NCBI GenBank assembly: GCA_030562195.1
Contig: CM060199.1
Span: forward strand, 26,494,338 to 26,558,337
Origin: Nipponacmea schrenckii
Taxonomy: Eukaryota; Mollusca; Gastropoda; Lottiidae
Length of the DNA stretch: 64,000 bases
Direction: 5' to 3'
Position numbers and translations under genes: made by a program. The notes under the pieces were generated by a model. It was not told the DNA's origin. It saw only the letters and a program-made list of their open reading frames with translations, and made no database searches. This document shows, in pieces, positions 46,201 to 56,980 of the stretch (within the stretch, counting starts at the first letter, position 1; each line of letters begins with the position of its first letter).

Positions 46201-46983
46201 CAATATTCTTTCCTCAAAATATTCCAGAACATAAAACCTTCTGTGGTATCTATATCTTTGTTCCTCATCCCTAAGCTAGGATGCTCTAAAATCATACCTC
46301 ATAAAAAGTGATTATATTATTTAAGAAAATTGTTTGTTTTGCAATATTGTAAAGCTTAAAAACTGGTTTCCATTATTAAACAAATAAGATTTAAACAATA
46401 TCTTGATATAGATTTATTTGATTAATACAGGAGTTACAAATGATTTACTGGTAAGGGTCATTTTTTTTTTCATATAAATGTACTGAAATATTTGAAGGGA
46501 ATAATACCCTTATTACTTTAAACTTCTCAACAGATTTTTTTATCTGCTAAATGACTAGTTGCATCAATAATTTCAAATTTTGTTTTGTTTTAGGAAATAT
46601 CAACGATTTTCCATGTAGTTATAGAAAACAAATCAGTTGCCATTTTAGACACATTGGATGATTCGGTTATGGTAATGTTTGCATTACATTACATATTGAA
46701 TTTAGAATACCTAACAAACTGTACTACAACACTTGGATTTATACAAAGGTATAGTAACCCTGTTCAAATTACAATATTTTGTTCTCAAGTATGCATGTAA
46801 TGCATATGGATAATGTTTGTGTATATGATATGTCAATCTTCATGCAATTTAATTACTATTTCTTGTTATATTTTTTTTGTTCCTTAGATGGAAACTTTAG
46901 AACCCACTCCACATGATATTCCAAACCTATACCTCATTAATATCAGCACAAATAATCATTATGATGTTATTTACAATATTTAA
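40248..46983 (+). CDS. OTU-like C-terminal exons, intron split by a LINE
   Basis: Three plus-strand exons with consensus splice sites and consistent phase. A: 40248-40300, after TTTTTCAG, donor TTG|GTAAGG. B: 46594-46671, after TTTTAG, donor ATG|GTAATG. C: 46888-46983, after TCCTTAG, ending in TAA. The combined frame ends in PNLYLINISTNNHYDVIYNI; the NNHYDVI stretch looks like the catalytic-His end of an OTU cysteine protease. An alternative last exon 47004-47075 (acceptor TTTTTAG) is also open. The catalytic Asp/Cys box would lie upstream and was not found. The A-B intron is 6.3 kb, of which 5.7 kb is a LINE inserted in antisense. Host gene or older transposon gene; undecided. Confidence 0.5.
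40331..40345. repeat. Target-site duplication, LINE 3' side
   Basis: TTGTGACAGATTAAA, identical to 46030-46044, directly before the TGAAA-repeat tail of the minus-strand LINE. Confidence 0.9.
40587..44264 (-). pseudogene. LINE ORF2: endonuclease, reverse transcriptase, RNase H
   Basis: ATG at 44264. EEP endonuclease first (MQWNCRGLSHN, LQETFLK, LLGDFNGHH, CHSDHN), then RT (NYRPIALTSCICKTMERM, GVPQGSILS, catalytic YVDDF near 42260), then a type-I RNase H with the acidic residues in YTDGSKDGD, FTAELVAIL, YSDSLSAL and GNDRADAA, and a terminal Cys/His segment (CEHCQVRLTVKHILIEC). Lesions: in-frame TAA at 43470-43472 after the endonuclease, a frameshift near 42240 just after YVDD, and one near 41470 before RNase H. 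Otherwise all catalytic motifs are kept. Role: target-primed reverse transcription of the element RNA. Confidence 0.93.
44267..45514 (-). pseudogene. LINE ORF1: gag-like nucleic-acid-binding protein
   Basis: ATG at 45514 (MATLNPPKKNNKRRLTEAEF). A Ser-rich start leads to an RRM-like region and then three zinc knuckles: CYNCQRFGHGTRTC, CARCGKSGHDSKDC and CCNCEGNHVAFSKDC. The C-terminal tail is polar and ends in PIKPP with a TGA at 44269-44267. Lesions: frameshift near 45238, in-frame TAA at 44780-44778 after the knuckles, another frameshift near 44590. The stop is followed by only two bases before the ORF2 ATG (TGACAATG), which suggests termination-reinitiation coupling. Confidence 0.88.
45515..46029 (-). 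promoter_or_regulatory. LINE 5' UTR / probable internal promoter region
   Basis: 515 bp between the 5' target-site duplication and the ORF1 start. Higher GC than the surroundings, no long ORF of its own. By analogy with related LINEs it would contain the internal promoter; no specific motif was identified. Confidence 0.55.
46030..46044. repeat. Target-site duplication, LINE 5' side
   Basis: TTGTGACAGATTAAA, the partner of 40331-40345. Confidence 0.9.
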
Positions 46984-47205
46984 TGTAAATTTTATATTTT
47001 TAGAGCATTCATGGGAATAAATGCGGTGAAGGGATCAAAGAGCTAGAAGAAGAAGGGAAAAGTTTATCCTATTAACCCTAAAGTACTCCAATTGGTTAAT
47101 GCATTGACAATTTTTGAAAGTAATATGTAAAATTTGTTTAGCTCTACACTCTATAGGTTAGAGTAGTCATGGATTATTTTAATTTGTAAATTTATACAAA
47201 GAAAC

Positions 47206-49500
47206 ATGATTTTCATGTGCCAGTTTTGTTACTCAGAATTTTTAAGTGTTTTTAGGGCATATTTAATTCATTATAGACTGCACTCAAATGTTAAAGATTT
47301 GGTTTTTCCCTGTTGTTTTGATACTTGTAATTTGAAGTTCGTTCGTTTTACATCTTTAAAAAGTCACATATCTGGTTTTCATTCTTTGAAAGATAGAAAG
47401 TTTCTATAACTGCACCTACGTGTATATTTTAATGTCATGTTATTGATTGTCAGTATGTTGTTCATGATTTTAAGGAATTCACTTCTCATGTTAAAAAAAT
47501 ATTAATGGAGTTGAAAAAATTTCTTCTCCATTCCAAAATTGTTCTAGTATGTTCAAAGTCAAATCCTCTTTTAGCTCTCATATGTCCAGATATCATAAGA
47601 ACAGCACTAGTAACACTTTTCATAAATTAGTAAACAGCTTTACAGAGGAAGAAAACGAAACAATTGTTGATAATCTTGATGAAACCGATGAGACCATTTT
47701 TTGTAATCCTAAAGCTGAGTATACAAACAATTTAGCAATTTTCCTTGTGAAGTTAGAGGCAGTACATTTAGTACCTGTGAGCACAATTGATTCTGTCTTG
47801 TGTGATATTTCTCATTTACATAAAACGTCAACTGACATTTTAAAACACAAATTAATACTAAATTTGTCTTGTAGTACAGATCAAAACGCTAAAGTAAGAG
47901 AGATCTTCGCAGATGACATGCTCTGTAGATTATTGTCTTCTTCTGAAAAAAAACATTTTCATGATTTCATGAAACTTTAATTATGTTGAACCAGTAGAAA
48001 TAAATTTGGGTTTAAAGAGTGAAGTATTAGAACCCTTACTGAATGATTTAAAAAGACTTTCTGAAGGAATATATTTAGGAAATGGCAACTTTTTTCAGGC
48101 AAACCTTGTTTGTATTATAGGTGATAATCTAGGAAGTCATTTAATAGATGGATTTGTCACCAATTTTGGCAATTCTGAGTATTTCTGCAGATACTGTCCC
48201 ATTCAAAAAGTAAAATTTGAAGAAGATCCTTTATGTGTTAAGAATATTCAATGTCGAACAATAGAAAAATATGAAAATTATGTAAACATTGTTAGTAATT
48301 TTGATGTTGTTCAGAATGAGGGTATAAAATTTGATAGTTTATTTAATATTTTAGATGATTTCCATGTTCTGAAACCTGGGTTACCACCGTGTGTAGGTCA
48401 TGATCTGTTTGAGGGTGTATGATATAGGAATATTCTTAAAAGATTTGATACGCAGTCGTAAATGGTTTGATGTTAAAACAGTAAATAACAAGATAAACAT
48501 ATTACATTTAAGTATTAATGATACTGGTAATAGACCAGCATTTCTTAAAGAGAATATGTCTTCCTTGAAAGGCCATGCTGTGCAGAATTTGTCATTTTTA
48601 AGACTGCTTCCAATATTGATAGGTGAATTCATTGAGGACACCGAAGATGATGTTTGGAGACTAATTTCGTTACTGATACATGTAACTGAACTTATTTGTT
48701 CATAAAAAATATCAATCAATCAAATTGCTATCCTTCAAAGCTTAATAGACAAATATATAGATTTGAGAAAAACTGTTTTTCCAGATGTAAAATTGAGACC
48801 AAAGCATAATTACATGCAGCATTTTCCTTGGTTGATATCTCAGTTTGGACCTTTGTTACAAGTATGAACAATTGCACTTTGAAAGCAAGCATACATATTT
48901 TAAGAAATGTGTGAGAAGTAAGAAAAATTCATAAATGTAACTAAATCTCTTGCCACTAAACATTATTTCAAGCTTACTGTCACATGGAAAATTTATTTTT
49001 GTCAAATTTTAGACATAGATCTGACTATATTAGAGGAAGATATCAGTCATTGTATTTCATCAAAATTTCGAAATGTATAAAGTGTCAAGATAACAGAAAA
49101 CATAAAAGGAAATGAACTGCAAATAAAGAAAGGCATGTATGGTTGTATTGATGTACAATCTAGCACCATTGGAATGGGATTAATAGAAATATGTGTAATA
49201 ATGCCAAATGATAAAACTTACTTTGTGTGTAAGTATTATGAATGTGAAAGGTCTGAATTGGGTATTTATGAAGTAAATCAGCAGGTTGCACTTTCAGGAA
49301 GTACAATCAGGTTGTATTTAAATCTATTTTCTTCACAGCATATAATAATGATTCATGAGATAGAAAATTGGTTTTCAAGTTGTACCTTTGTCCTATTTCA
49401 ATGTAATTCATATATCCATTATTTTATTTTTAAGATCACGAATAAAGAGAATATTTGCAGATATATAATTAGACAAGCTACTGGTTTGTTGTCGATTTTT
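47206..49500 (+). pseudogene. C2H2 zinc-finger, transposase-like gene of an uncharacterised family, decayed
   Basis: Begins with two C2H2-type fingers (47206-47406): CQFC...HYRLH and CCFDTC...HISGFH. Then, across several stops and frameshifts: 47549-47978 (KHKLILNLSCSTDQNAKVRE), 48006-48420 (GDNLGSHLIDGF, YFCRYCPIQK, PPCVGHDLFEGV), 48400-48705 (NLSFLRLLPILIGEF, DVWRLISLLIHVTELIC), 48720-48870 (LRPKHNYMQHFPWLISQFGP), then HFESKHTYFKKCVR and a tail to about 49500. This series is recalled from many unannotated repeat-derived proteins of fish and marine invertebrates; it resembles transposases of the KDZ/CACTA kind in layout, but its enzymatic role is unknown. At least five disruptions; not functional. 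Confidence 0.6.
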
Positions 49501-49633
49501 ATTTGAGTGTTATAGCAAATAGGCGAAGTTGTTTCATTAAAAGCAAACCCGAAGAAAATCGATAAAAAAATTGCGACTTCTAGAGCCGATGACCGACTTT
49601 TTAGGCATGTTGCAATCCAGCACCAATACTTAC

Positions 49634-49868
49634 TCGATTTGAGCTAATTGCACTGGACTACATTATTTTTCCGCATTTTGAAAATCGGCAAACTTTTTAG
49701 GGGAGAAGCACACTACTTTGTGAACACTTGATTTCGTTTGGAATTTGCAGCAGAAATATTTGGACTGATTTTTTTTTTTGATTGTTTGACTATTTCCACA
49801 TGATGCAAATACCCTTCTGCTTCTTCGCAAAAGTCTCTCTGATTGGAACTCTTTCTTTTTTCTGCCAT
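49634..49868 (-). pseudogene. First exon of an OB-fold (RPA-like) protein, broken
   Basis: ATG at 49868 (MAEKRKSSNQRDFCEEAEGY). The frame shifts in a homopolymer at about 49769-49780 and then reads KYFCCKFQT and VHKVVCFSPKKFADF; an in-frame TAA precedes PVQLAQI and a donor (CGA|GTAAGT at 49633). The pattern GYLHHVEIVKQSKK...YFCCKFQT...VVCFSPKK is like the OB-fold ssDNA-binding proteins seen beside some invertebrate transposons. Recognition is by pattern only; the shift could be a sequencing error in the A/T run. Confidence 0.42.
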
Positions 49869-50055
49869 GTTGATAATCTGCATATTAAAGAAAAATGCTG
49901 AAATAAATTCACAAGTGCAAACCACAAAGTTCATAAAAATACAAGCAGAAGCCCGTTACACTTTACACCATTTTTTTTAAAAAACAAGAAGTTACTGGTA
50001 TGTTGTTAGGGTCAGTAAAATAAAAATTTCTTTATAGGCAATATTGAATTCAGAA

Positions 50056-50339
50056 CCACCCCCTTGATAATGAGTGTTCTCACAATTTGTCAACCTCCAC
50101 CCCCACCCCACCCAGTTCTTTCAGTCCTCATCATCATTAAAAAAATGTATTATCTATTCTAATTCTCTGTCCGCATTACAAGCTATTCATAACATCCAGC
50201 TTGTGCACCCAATAATCGGAGATGTTTATAAGCTCTCTGGGCCGAAAAGGGACATTGTTCTTTTTAGGCTCCCCATTCACATGGACATACATTTAGCACC
50301 ACCCCCTTGAGAATGAGTGTTTTCACAATTTGTCAACTT
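50056..50339 (+). mobile_element. LINE RNase H fragment between 40-bp direct repeats
   Basis: 50113-50284 encodes a piece of RNase H nearly the same as that of the full-length LINE (KKCIIYSNSLSALQAIHNIQ, then HPIIGDVYKLSGPKRDIVL). It is cut at both ends and lies between two copies of ACCACCCCCTTGA(T/G)AATGAGTG plus about 20 further bases (50056-50095, 50299-50339). The catalytic Asp of SDS reads SNS here. Confidence 0.75.
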
Positions 50340-50650
50340 AAAAACCCCAATATAAACGTCCAAGTATCTTGTCATGCAATCAAATTGTCTGATGTTGTGA
50401 CGAGGGCTAAAAAAACGGGAAAAATACAAACCTAAAAACTTTAAAAATATGCAGTCCTCGTATCCGTTTACTGCTTTTTTTTTCACGCGTAAGTAGTGGC
50501 GGGAAAATAGCCTATAACCTTGACATTCAAGTATTTAGAATATGTTGCTGCTTATTTATGTATTACCACAGTCAACTTTGTCAAACGGGAGCAACTCCAG
50601 TATTCATGAATAGGGATATTACGTGCGAATTCATTGGCTGCCAAACAAGA
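50340..50650. other. No gene recognised
   Basis: Nothing supported beyond low-complexity T runs. Confidence 0.4.
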
Positions 50651-50759
50651 TAGGTCTAACGGTCTCTGTTACAGGAACCAGATTTCATCGATAAGATTAG
50701 AAAAGACATTTTCTTTATGAAAAGACTTTATGCACTCTTCCCTTATTCTGACAATTTTT

Positions 50760-51125
50760 ACAAGACAATTCTGATAAAGAATTATTAATTGATGACCAAC
50801 TTTTTCTAGAAACCCTGTTGGTATATTTAAGAGGAAGTATAATATCATACTCTTCATTCAATAGGAAACAAAATCAAGAACGAGAAAAAAGGTTAGAAAT
50901 CGAAATCTCAAAAATTGAAACAAAACTTTCAGAAATAAACATAAATGAGTACAAAATCAAAAAAGAAGAATTGGAAGACTGTCGAAACAAAAAACTAGCA
51001 GGAACAATAATTCGGTCTAGGGCTCAATGGTATGAAGAGGGAGAGAAACCATCCAAATTTTTTCTTGGTTTAGAAAAACAAAATTATGTTAGTAAACTGA
51101 TAAAAAAGATAGAACTAGAGCCACA
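50760..51125 (+). pseudogene. L1/Tx1-like LINE ORF2 fragment
   Basis: A piece of the linker between endonuclease and RT: ELLIDDQLFLETLLVYLRGS, SYSSFNRKQNQ, a Lys/Glu-rich coiled segment, then RSRAQWYEEGEKPSKFFLGL, a highly characteristic L1-group block. The frame is open but both ends are cut; the repeat family starting at 51128 abuts it. Confidence 0.82.
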
Positions 51126-51127
51126 CG

Positions 51128-53060
51128 TGGCACAGAGTGGGACTTTGCTAACGTTGCAAAATTGCAACAAACAGGCCGAAACATCTGATTTTCTGGGAGA
51201 AATTGGCCAAAGCAACGAGGTATCTGTGTGCAAAGAATTTTTTGGAGAAACGTTATTTCCTACAGATGTAAAGCGCTGACCGATATAACTGGTAAATTGG
51301 AAGTTTACCCGTATGTGCCACGCCCATCTAAGTTACTTTTGCGTAAATCTAATCTCATACAAAATATATTTTCATGGTACAAATTTGAAGCTTGTACATC
51401 TAATAGATCACGAGATATACACAATTACGTTTCAAAAAAGCAAAATGTACTTTAATTTTAAAAGTCCAAAAATTAAATTTTCATTTTAAAAACTTTTGTT
51501 GTGCATCGCTGGAAAGAGGACAAAAGGCGCCTTCGGAATGTGAAAAAAATAATCCTCTAAATTAATCAGGTCACGCTCTAGAGCAGTCCAACGTTGCAAA
51601 TTTTGCTGCTTTCGAGCAGCTATAAAACCGGAAACCACTAGAAACAAGCCCCCAAACTAAAAAAAAAAATGATTTTTTGCAAATGTCGCAAAATTGCAAC
51701 AAACAGGCAAAAACATTTGATTTTTTGGAATAAACTGGCCAAAGTAATGAGATATATGTATGCAAGGTACTTTTTTGAAAAACGTTATTTACTGCAGCCG
51801 TAATTAGCTGACCGATATAAATGGTAAATTTGAAGTTCACCCGGATGTGCCACGCCCATCTCGTTTTTTTGGAGGGGAATCTAATCATATTCAAAATGTA
51901 TATTCACAGTAAAATTTTGAAGCTTGTACAGCTAATAGATCACGAGATATACACACATACATTTCAAACAAGCGAAAATACTGCAAAATGTACTTTTCTT
52001 TGCAAAAACCAAAAATTTCAATTTTCATTTTACAAACTTTTGTTATATATCGTTGGAAAGAGGACAAAGGGCGCATTAAGAATCTGAAAAAAATAACCCT
52101 CTAAATTAATTAGGTCACGCTCTAGAGCAGTCCAAAGTTGCGAGTTTTTCTGTTTTCGGGCAGCTATAAACCGGAAGTAGACGTCGGAAGTCTAATGTCA
52201 AATTGTCAACTGATAGCCAAACTCAGTGACCAACGACCTTGTAAAGGTCAAGGTCACCAAAGGTCAAGGTCACTCGAAATAAGCCCCTAAACAAACAAAA
52301 AATGATTTTTTTGCAAATGTCGCTAAATTGCAACAAACAGGCAGAAACATTTGATTTTTTGGGATAAACTAGCCAAAGTAATTAGGTATATGTATGCAAG
52401 GTACTTTTTTGAAAAACGTTATTTCCTGCAGCCGTAATTCGCTGACCGATATAAATGGTAAATTTGAAATTCACCCGGATGTGCCACGCCCATCTCGTTT
52501 TTTTGGACAGGAATCTAATCATATTCAAAATGTATATTCACGGTACAAATTTGAAGCTTGTACATCTAATAGATCACGAGAAATAAGCCCCTAAACAAAC
52601 AAAAAATGATTTTTTTGCAAATGTCGCAAAATTGCAACAAACAGGCAGAAACATTTGATTTTTTGGGATAAACTAGCCAAAGTAATTAGGTATATGTATG
52701 CAAGGTACTTTTTTGAAAAACGTTATTTCCTGCAGCCGTAATTCGCTGACCGATATAAATGGTAAATTTGAAATTTACCCGGACGTGCCACGCCCATCTC
52801 ATTTTTTTGGACAGGAATCTAATCATATTCAAAATGTATATTCACGGTACAAATTTGAAGCTTGTACATCTAATAGATCACGAGATATACACACATACAT
52901 TTCAAACAAGCGAATATACGGCAAAATGTACTTATCATTGCAAAAATGAAAAACTTCAATTTTCATTTTACAAACTTTTGTTATATATCCTTGGAAAGAG
53001 GACAAAAAGCACTTTAAGAATGTGAAAAAAAATAACACTCTAATTTAATTAGGTCACGTT
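51128..53060 (+). repeat. Four copies of a 500-600 bp repeat
   Basis: Units near 51128-51650, 51680-52200, 52300-52580 and 52600-53060 share ATTGCAACAAACAGGC, GCTGACCGATATAA, GTGCCACGCCCATCT and TTTGAAGCTTGTACA. The third is truncated and forms, with the fourth, a nearly identical 304-bp direct repeat (52281 matches 52585). Short frames in it are repeat by-products. Confidence 0.88.
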
Positions 53061-53600
53061 ATTCTGCAGCCGTAATTGCGAATAAAATGCTTTTTTGGGG
53101 CCAGCCCATCCGGAAGGGAATCAAAATTCTTTTTTCCCAAAAATTTAAGTTTTTAAAGATCACGAGTAACAAGGTTTTCAAAAAAAAACCAAAATGGTAC
53201 TTATCATGATAAAAATTGGGAACATTTTGCTAAATTTTGTTACCTTTCCCTGTAATGAGGACAAAGTATCACTTTAAGAATTTGATTTTTTATTCAAAAA
53301 TTTAATTATGCCTGAGCAGTAAAGTTGCTTTTGCTGTTTTTACAAAAAAACCGGAAGCTGGTGTTCCCAACAAGTTTTAAAAAAACCAAGGGTTTAAAAA
53401 CCCCAAAATCGGAAAATGGTAAAAAAAAATTTTGTAAATGCCGGTTTTTGGTAATTGGTTTTTTTTAAAAAAGGGTTTTAAACCCAAAGTTATGAATTTT
53501 TGTCTTTTTCTTACTAGCCCGGAACTGGGTGCCCAAGGGTTTCCCCGGAATTCCCGAAGCCGGGTGGAAAAAAAAATTATGATCTGATTTCAAAGGCCCT
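53061..53600. other. Probable low-quality sequence
   Basis: Homopolymer-stretched text (for example GGTTTTTTTTAAAAAAGGGT-like runs and CCCCGGAATTCCCG) unlike the rest of the window but resembling decayed copies of the neighbouring repeat. Most likely read-end basecalling error carried into the assembly. Confidence 0.6.
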
Positions 53601-53879
53601 CTTTTCTGAAATTTTAAACGAGGAAAATTTGGGTTTTCACTCACTTTTAAAACTAACTACTAATGCGTAAAAATTTTAGTTTTATATATTCATTTTCTAT
53701 TCCAGTACGTATCTTATCGTATTTTTCAAACCAAATGTCTATACCATTTTCGAGTTGGGCTAAAAAAAAGTCTAATGAAAACAAAGAGTGGCAAATTTCT
53801 AATTTGCCACTCAATTATTGTAAAAAGGATATTTAGTATAAAATATCATAAATCAACCTATTTGGTATCATTTAATATT

Positions 53880-54270
53880 TGTGGTAATGGGTATATTTCG
53901 GACACAATTATTGGGTAGCATTGAGTCCTTGGAATGTTGAGTATATACACCTCCGGACTTAGTTGTTGGGTATATATCAAGAAATTACTTATTGGGTAGG
54001 ATATAGTTCACATTTAAATTGGGTATATATTTCGGACACAATTATTAGGTAGCATTGAGTATATACACTTCAGGATTTACTTATTGGGTACATATCAATA
54101 ACTCGTTAAAGGAATAGTAAGTTTTTTGTTGTAAATTGGTTAATTTATGGATTAAAAAGTATAGCCTACATGTATATTTCTCCACACCTGGGTAGCATTG
54201 ACACCTTGAGGTGTTGAGTATATATTTCGGACTCAGTTACCTTATCGGGTAGCATTTAGTCCAGTCAGTA
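53880..54270 (+). repeat. Imperfect tandem repeat
   Basis: Units containing GGGTATATATTTCGGACACA, GGGTAGCATTGAGT and GAGTATATACAC(C/T)TC recur three to four times with irregular spacing. The 53600-53880 stretch before it holds nothing recognised. Confidence 0.65.
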
Positions 54271-54775
54271 AATATTGTCTCCTATGGACACGAAAAAACG
54301 CCTTCAGACATTAAGTTTAAGATATAGACTAAAATGATACAATTCCTACATACACCAAAACAGGTTAGTTGTGTGTAGATTTTCCACCCGTTCCAGTAAT
54401 GTTAACTGCTTCAAGAAGCAATTTGTTAACAATTTTTGCCTGCTGGAAGAACTAACAAAAGCCGGCTGTTGGCCCGTACGGTCTAATTTGTATCTGCTTC
54501 AGTGGGATGAAGAGGACTACAACAGCTAAATAGATGTCCTTAGGCCTATCTATGATGCTGGATAGACTAAGAAAAATTAGAAATTAGTAAGTGAGAGCAA
54601 ATTTGACCGTAATCAGAGATTTTTTTATATTCATAAATCTCGCTACTGAGAAATATCGAAGACAATTGCGCCAAAGTCTCCCGCGTAGAGTAGTCGTACT
54701 TATCCAGTACTAAATTGAAAACGATAATTTATTTTTGGTTGATAAAGTCTACGTACGAGTTTCACACAAGGCAAC

Positions 54776-56180
54776 ATGTTCACACGACCAGGAAAAAGAT
54801 TAAAGAGAGTGAAAGTGTTTAGTGGAAATGGTAGCTGTGTGGAAAATTATAAACCGAGAAGATCACCACATTGGAACTCCACACTAAATGTTCAAGAATT
54901 GCAGGATTTTGGAAGTAGGCCTCAACAAAGTTTCAGTTCTAGATCATCGCCATCAGCAGGAAGTTCCCTGTTGTCACTGTCGTCAGTGTCAGTGAAAACT
55001 ACAACAACGACAACAGCAGAACTGGAAGAATCGAACGAGGAAAGTAACATGCAAGGTATGTATAGAAGAATTTAACTATGCCTTGATCTGGTCTGAATGT
55101 AGGATGTAAACCTAATAGGCCTATTGAGGCCTATTGTTTGAGTTTACGTGGGGGGGGGGGGGGAGATTAAATCTCCCCAAATGTGATGACCAAGGAGGGA
55201 CTTAAAACTTCATATTCTAATACTAGACCTATACTCTAGTAGGCCTACTAGATCTACAGGAGTAATAATAGTATTAGAATATGAAGTCCAGAAGTAGTAA
55301 GCTTATTTATAGTATTATGATGTGAGGGTCTGTGAAATAAGCTTAAGCCTAAGCTATGCCCTGTCGAACAGTCATCTGCTAGACAACTAACTCCAATAAG
55401 TGCAAGAATAAATTATGTCTGATTCGTATTTCTAGGCCCTTGCATTTGTTCTGGATAGTAGGCCTACCCCCCCCCCCCCAGCTTAGAATACGTTGCAGGA
55501 TAAACCTGCCCGGTGGGCTTATATAAATGCAATAAATCTAGATGTCAAAATCGATTACCTACAACGAATCAGGTGTCATAACCCTTTCCGACTTATGCAG
55601 GTTTCTTTCGAGTTTCTTGGTTTCTTTCCTACAAAGATAGTGATCACCTATACGCCTTGATCTGTGCCATTAGACCAAGAGGAAGACATTCTCAGCTACT
55701 TTCACAAACAACTTTCATGTCTTCAATGACTCATTAAACAATAAAAATACCCTCTCACCGAATGAAAATTCATCATATTTAGCTTGTTTTTAGTTAAAAA
55801 AATTTTACTTGAGCCACTCATGAACATATTGCCTCTCAATTTGCTCAACTAAGTTGATTATTGTACAGTGACCTTACTTTGCCCCGATAACTTATTTTTC
55901 TTACTTGTCTTTTAAGATTCCCCTGCCAGTAGCCGCTACAAAGATACAAAGAATTAAAGAATCAAAGATTGGGAGAGTAACAGAGATGATTTCTTGGAAG
56001 AATATATTGGTGGTGAAGCTCCATCAACTTCACAGTTACGTTCAAAGTGTAACCAAGAGATATCTTCTAGTGACATCTACCGCTGTAAAGATTGTGCGCC
56101 ATTTTTTTTCCTGATCAGTGTATCATGTGTCTTTTTCAAGCAGAACAGAAGTGATCCTGCTAATTCTGAAGTTCTTTAAC
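54776..56180 (+). CDS. Possible zinc-binding (KDZ-like) gene, two exons, interrupted
   Basis: Exon 1 starts at ATG 54776 (MFTRPGKRLKRVKVFSGNGS), is Ser/Thr-rich and ends at CAAG|GTATGT near 55055. A candidate second exon follows TTTTAAG at about 55915: RDDFLEEYIGGEAP, then YRCKDC and, after a T8 run, a second Cys pair. The Cys-pair layout after a 'R-x-FL' stretch recalls the N-terminal zinc region of KDZ-type transposases. The frame contains a stop near 55950 and a homopolymer shift near 56105. A Harbinger element starts 460 bp downstream, so later exons may be displaced beyond it. Confidence 0.35.
55405..55470 (+). mobile_element. SINE tail fragment
   Basis: TCTGATTCGTATTTCTAGGC, followed by TGGATAGTAGGC and a C run, matches the tail of the tRNA-derived SINE at 29715-29780. 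The tRNA-like head is missing. Confidence 0.5.
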
Positions 56181-56980
56181 CCTTTCATTCCTGCAGTAAC
56201 TAAATGGCTACACAATATTATATGACCTCCTCATGTAAACATGAAATATATGTACTTTGTTGTAAAACAATGTATTATTTTCATATTTACCATTTTATAT
56301 TGACCCTCATGTGACCGTTTCAAAATGGAAGCCAGCATCATGTGTTGAAACGCTGTTGTTCACAAATGCATAAAGGTGAGTTGATGCAATACTTTCGCAA
56401 AATTATGGGGATCTTTGATTGAATTGGTAGATTTTGATTCATAGAAATGAAATATAGAAAAAAATTCTTATTTTTAAACTTAGACGGTTCTCCACAATTC
56501 TTTGAAATTTGATGTTGTCAAATGGCAACTATGGGAACTTAACAAGTTTTCTGCCACGAACTTTAAGTTTATTTGGATTTCGGTTATTTTGCCATTACTA
56601 TACTTTTGATGCTGATTTCATTATCAATAAGTACTATAAAACTGGGCCCGGTTCCTAGCATTGTGCTTAAGCACAAGTTCTTGCTTAAATCAAAGTTAGC
56701 TTAACGTCAAAGCAAACTTTGAACATTTTGTGTTCCTAGCTTAAGCTCAAGAACATTTTCTTGCTTACACTCTAAGTCGACTTTAATCTAAGCTTGGTTT
56801 GCATTTTTCTGTTACTAGCATTGAAGTTGACTTCATTTCGAAGTTGACTTACAATTTTTGGGTTCCTAACGTATGTCTAAGCAAGATTTCGGACTTACTG
56901 AAGTCTAAGTTTAAGCACAACTCTCAAGTCTAGTCATACCTTGCTTAGTGACAGGTAAGTTGACTTCACACAAATTCAAG

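Noticed and set aside
56170..56190. TTAACCCTTTC as another piggyBac end
   Set aside because: The next bases do not continue as the TIR of the 25-kb element and no partner end was found nearby.
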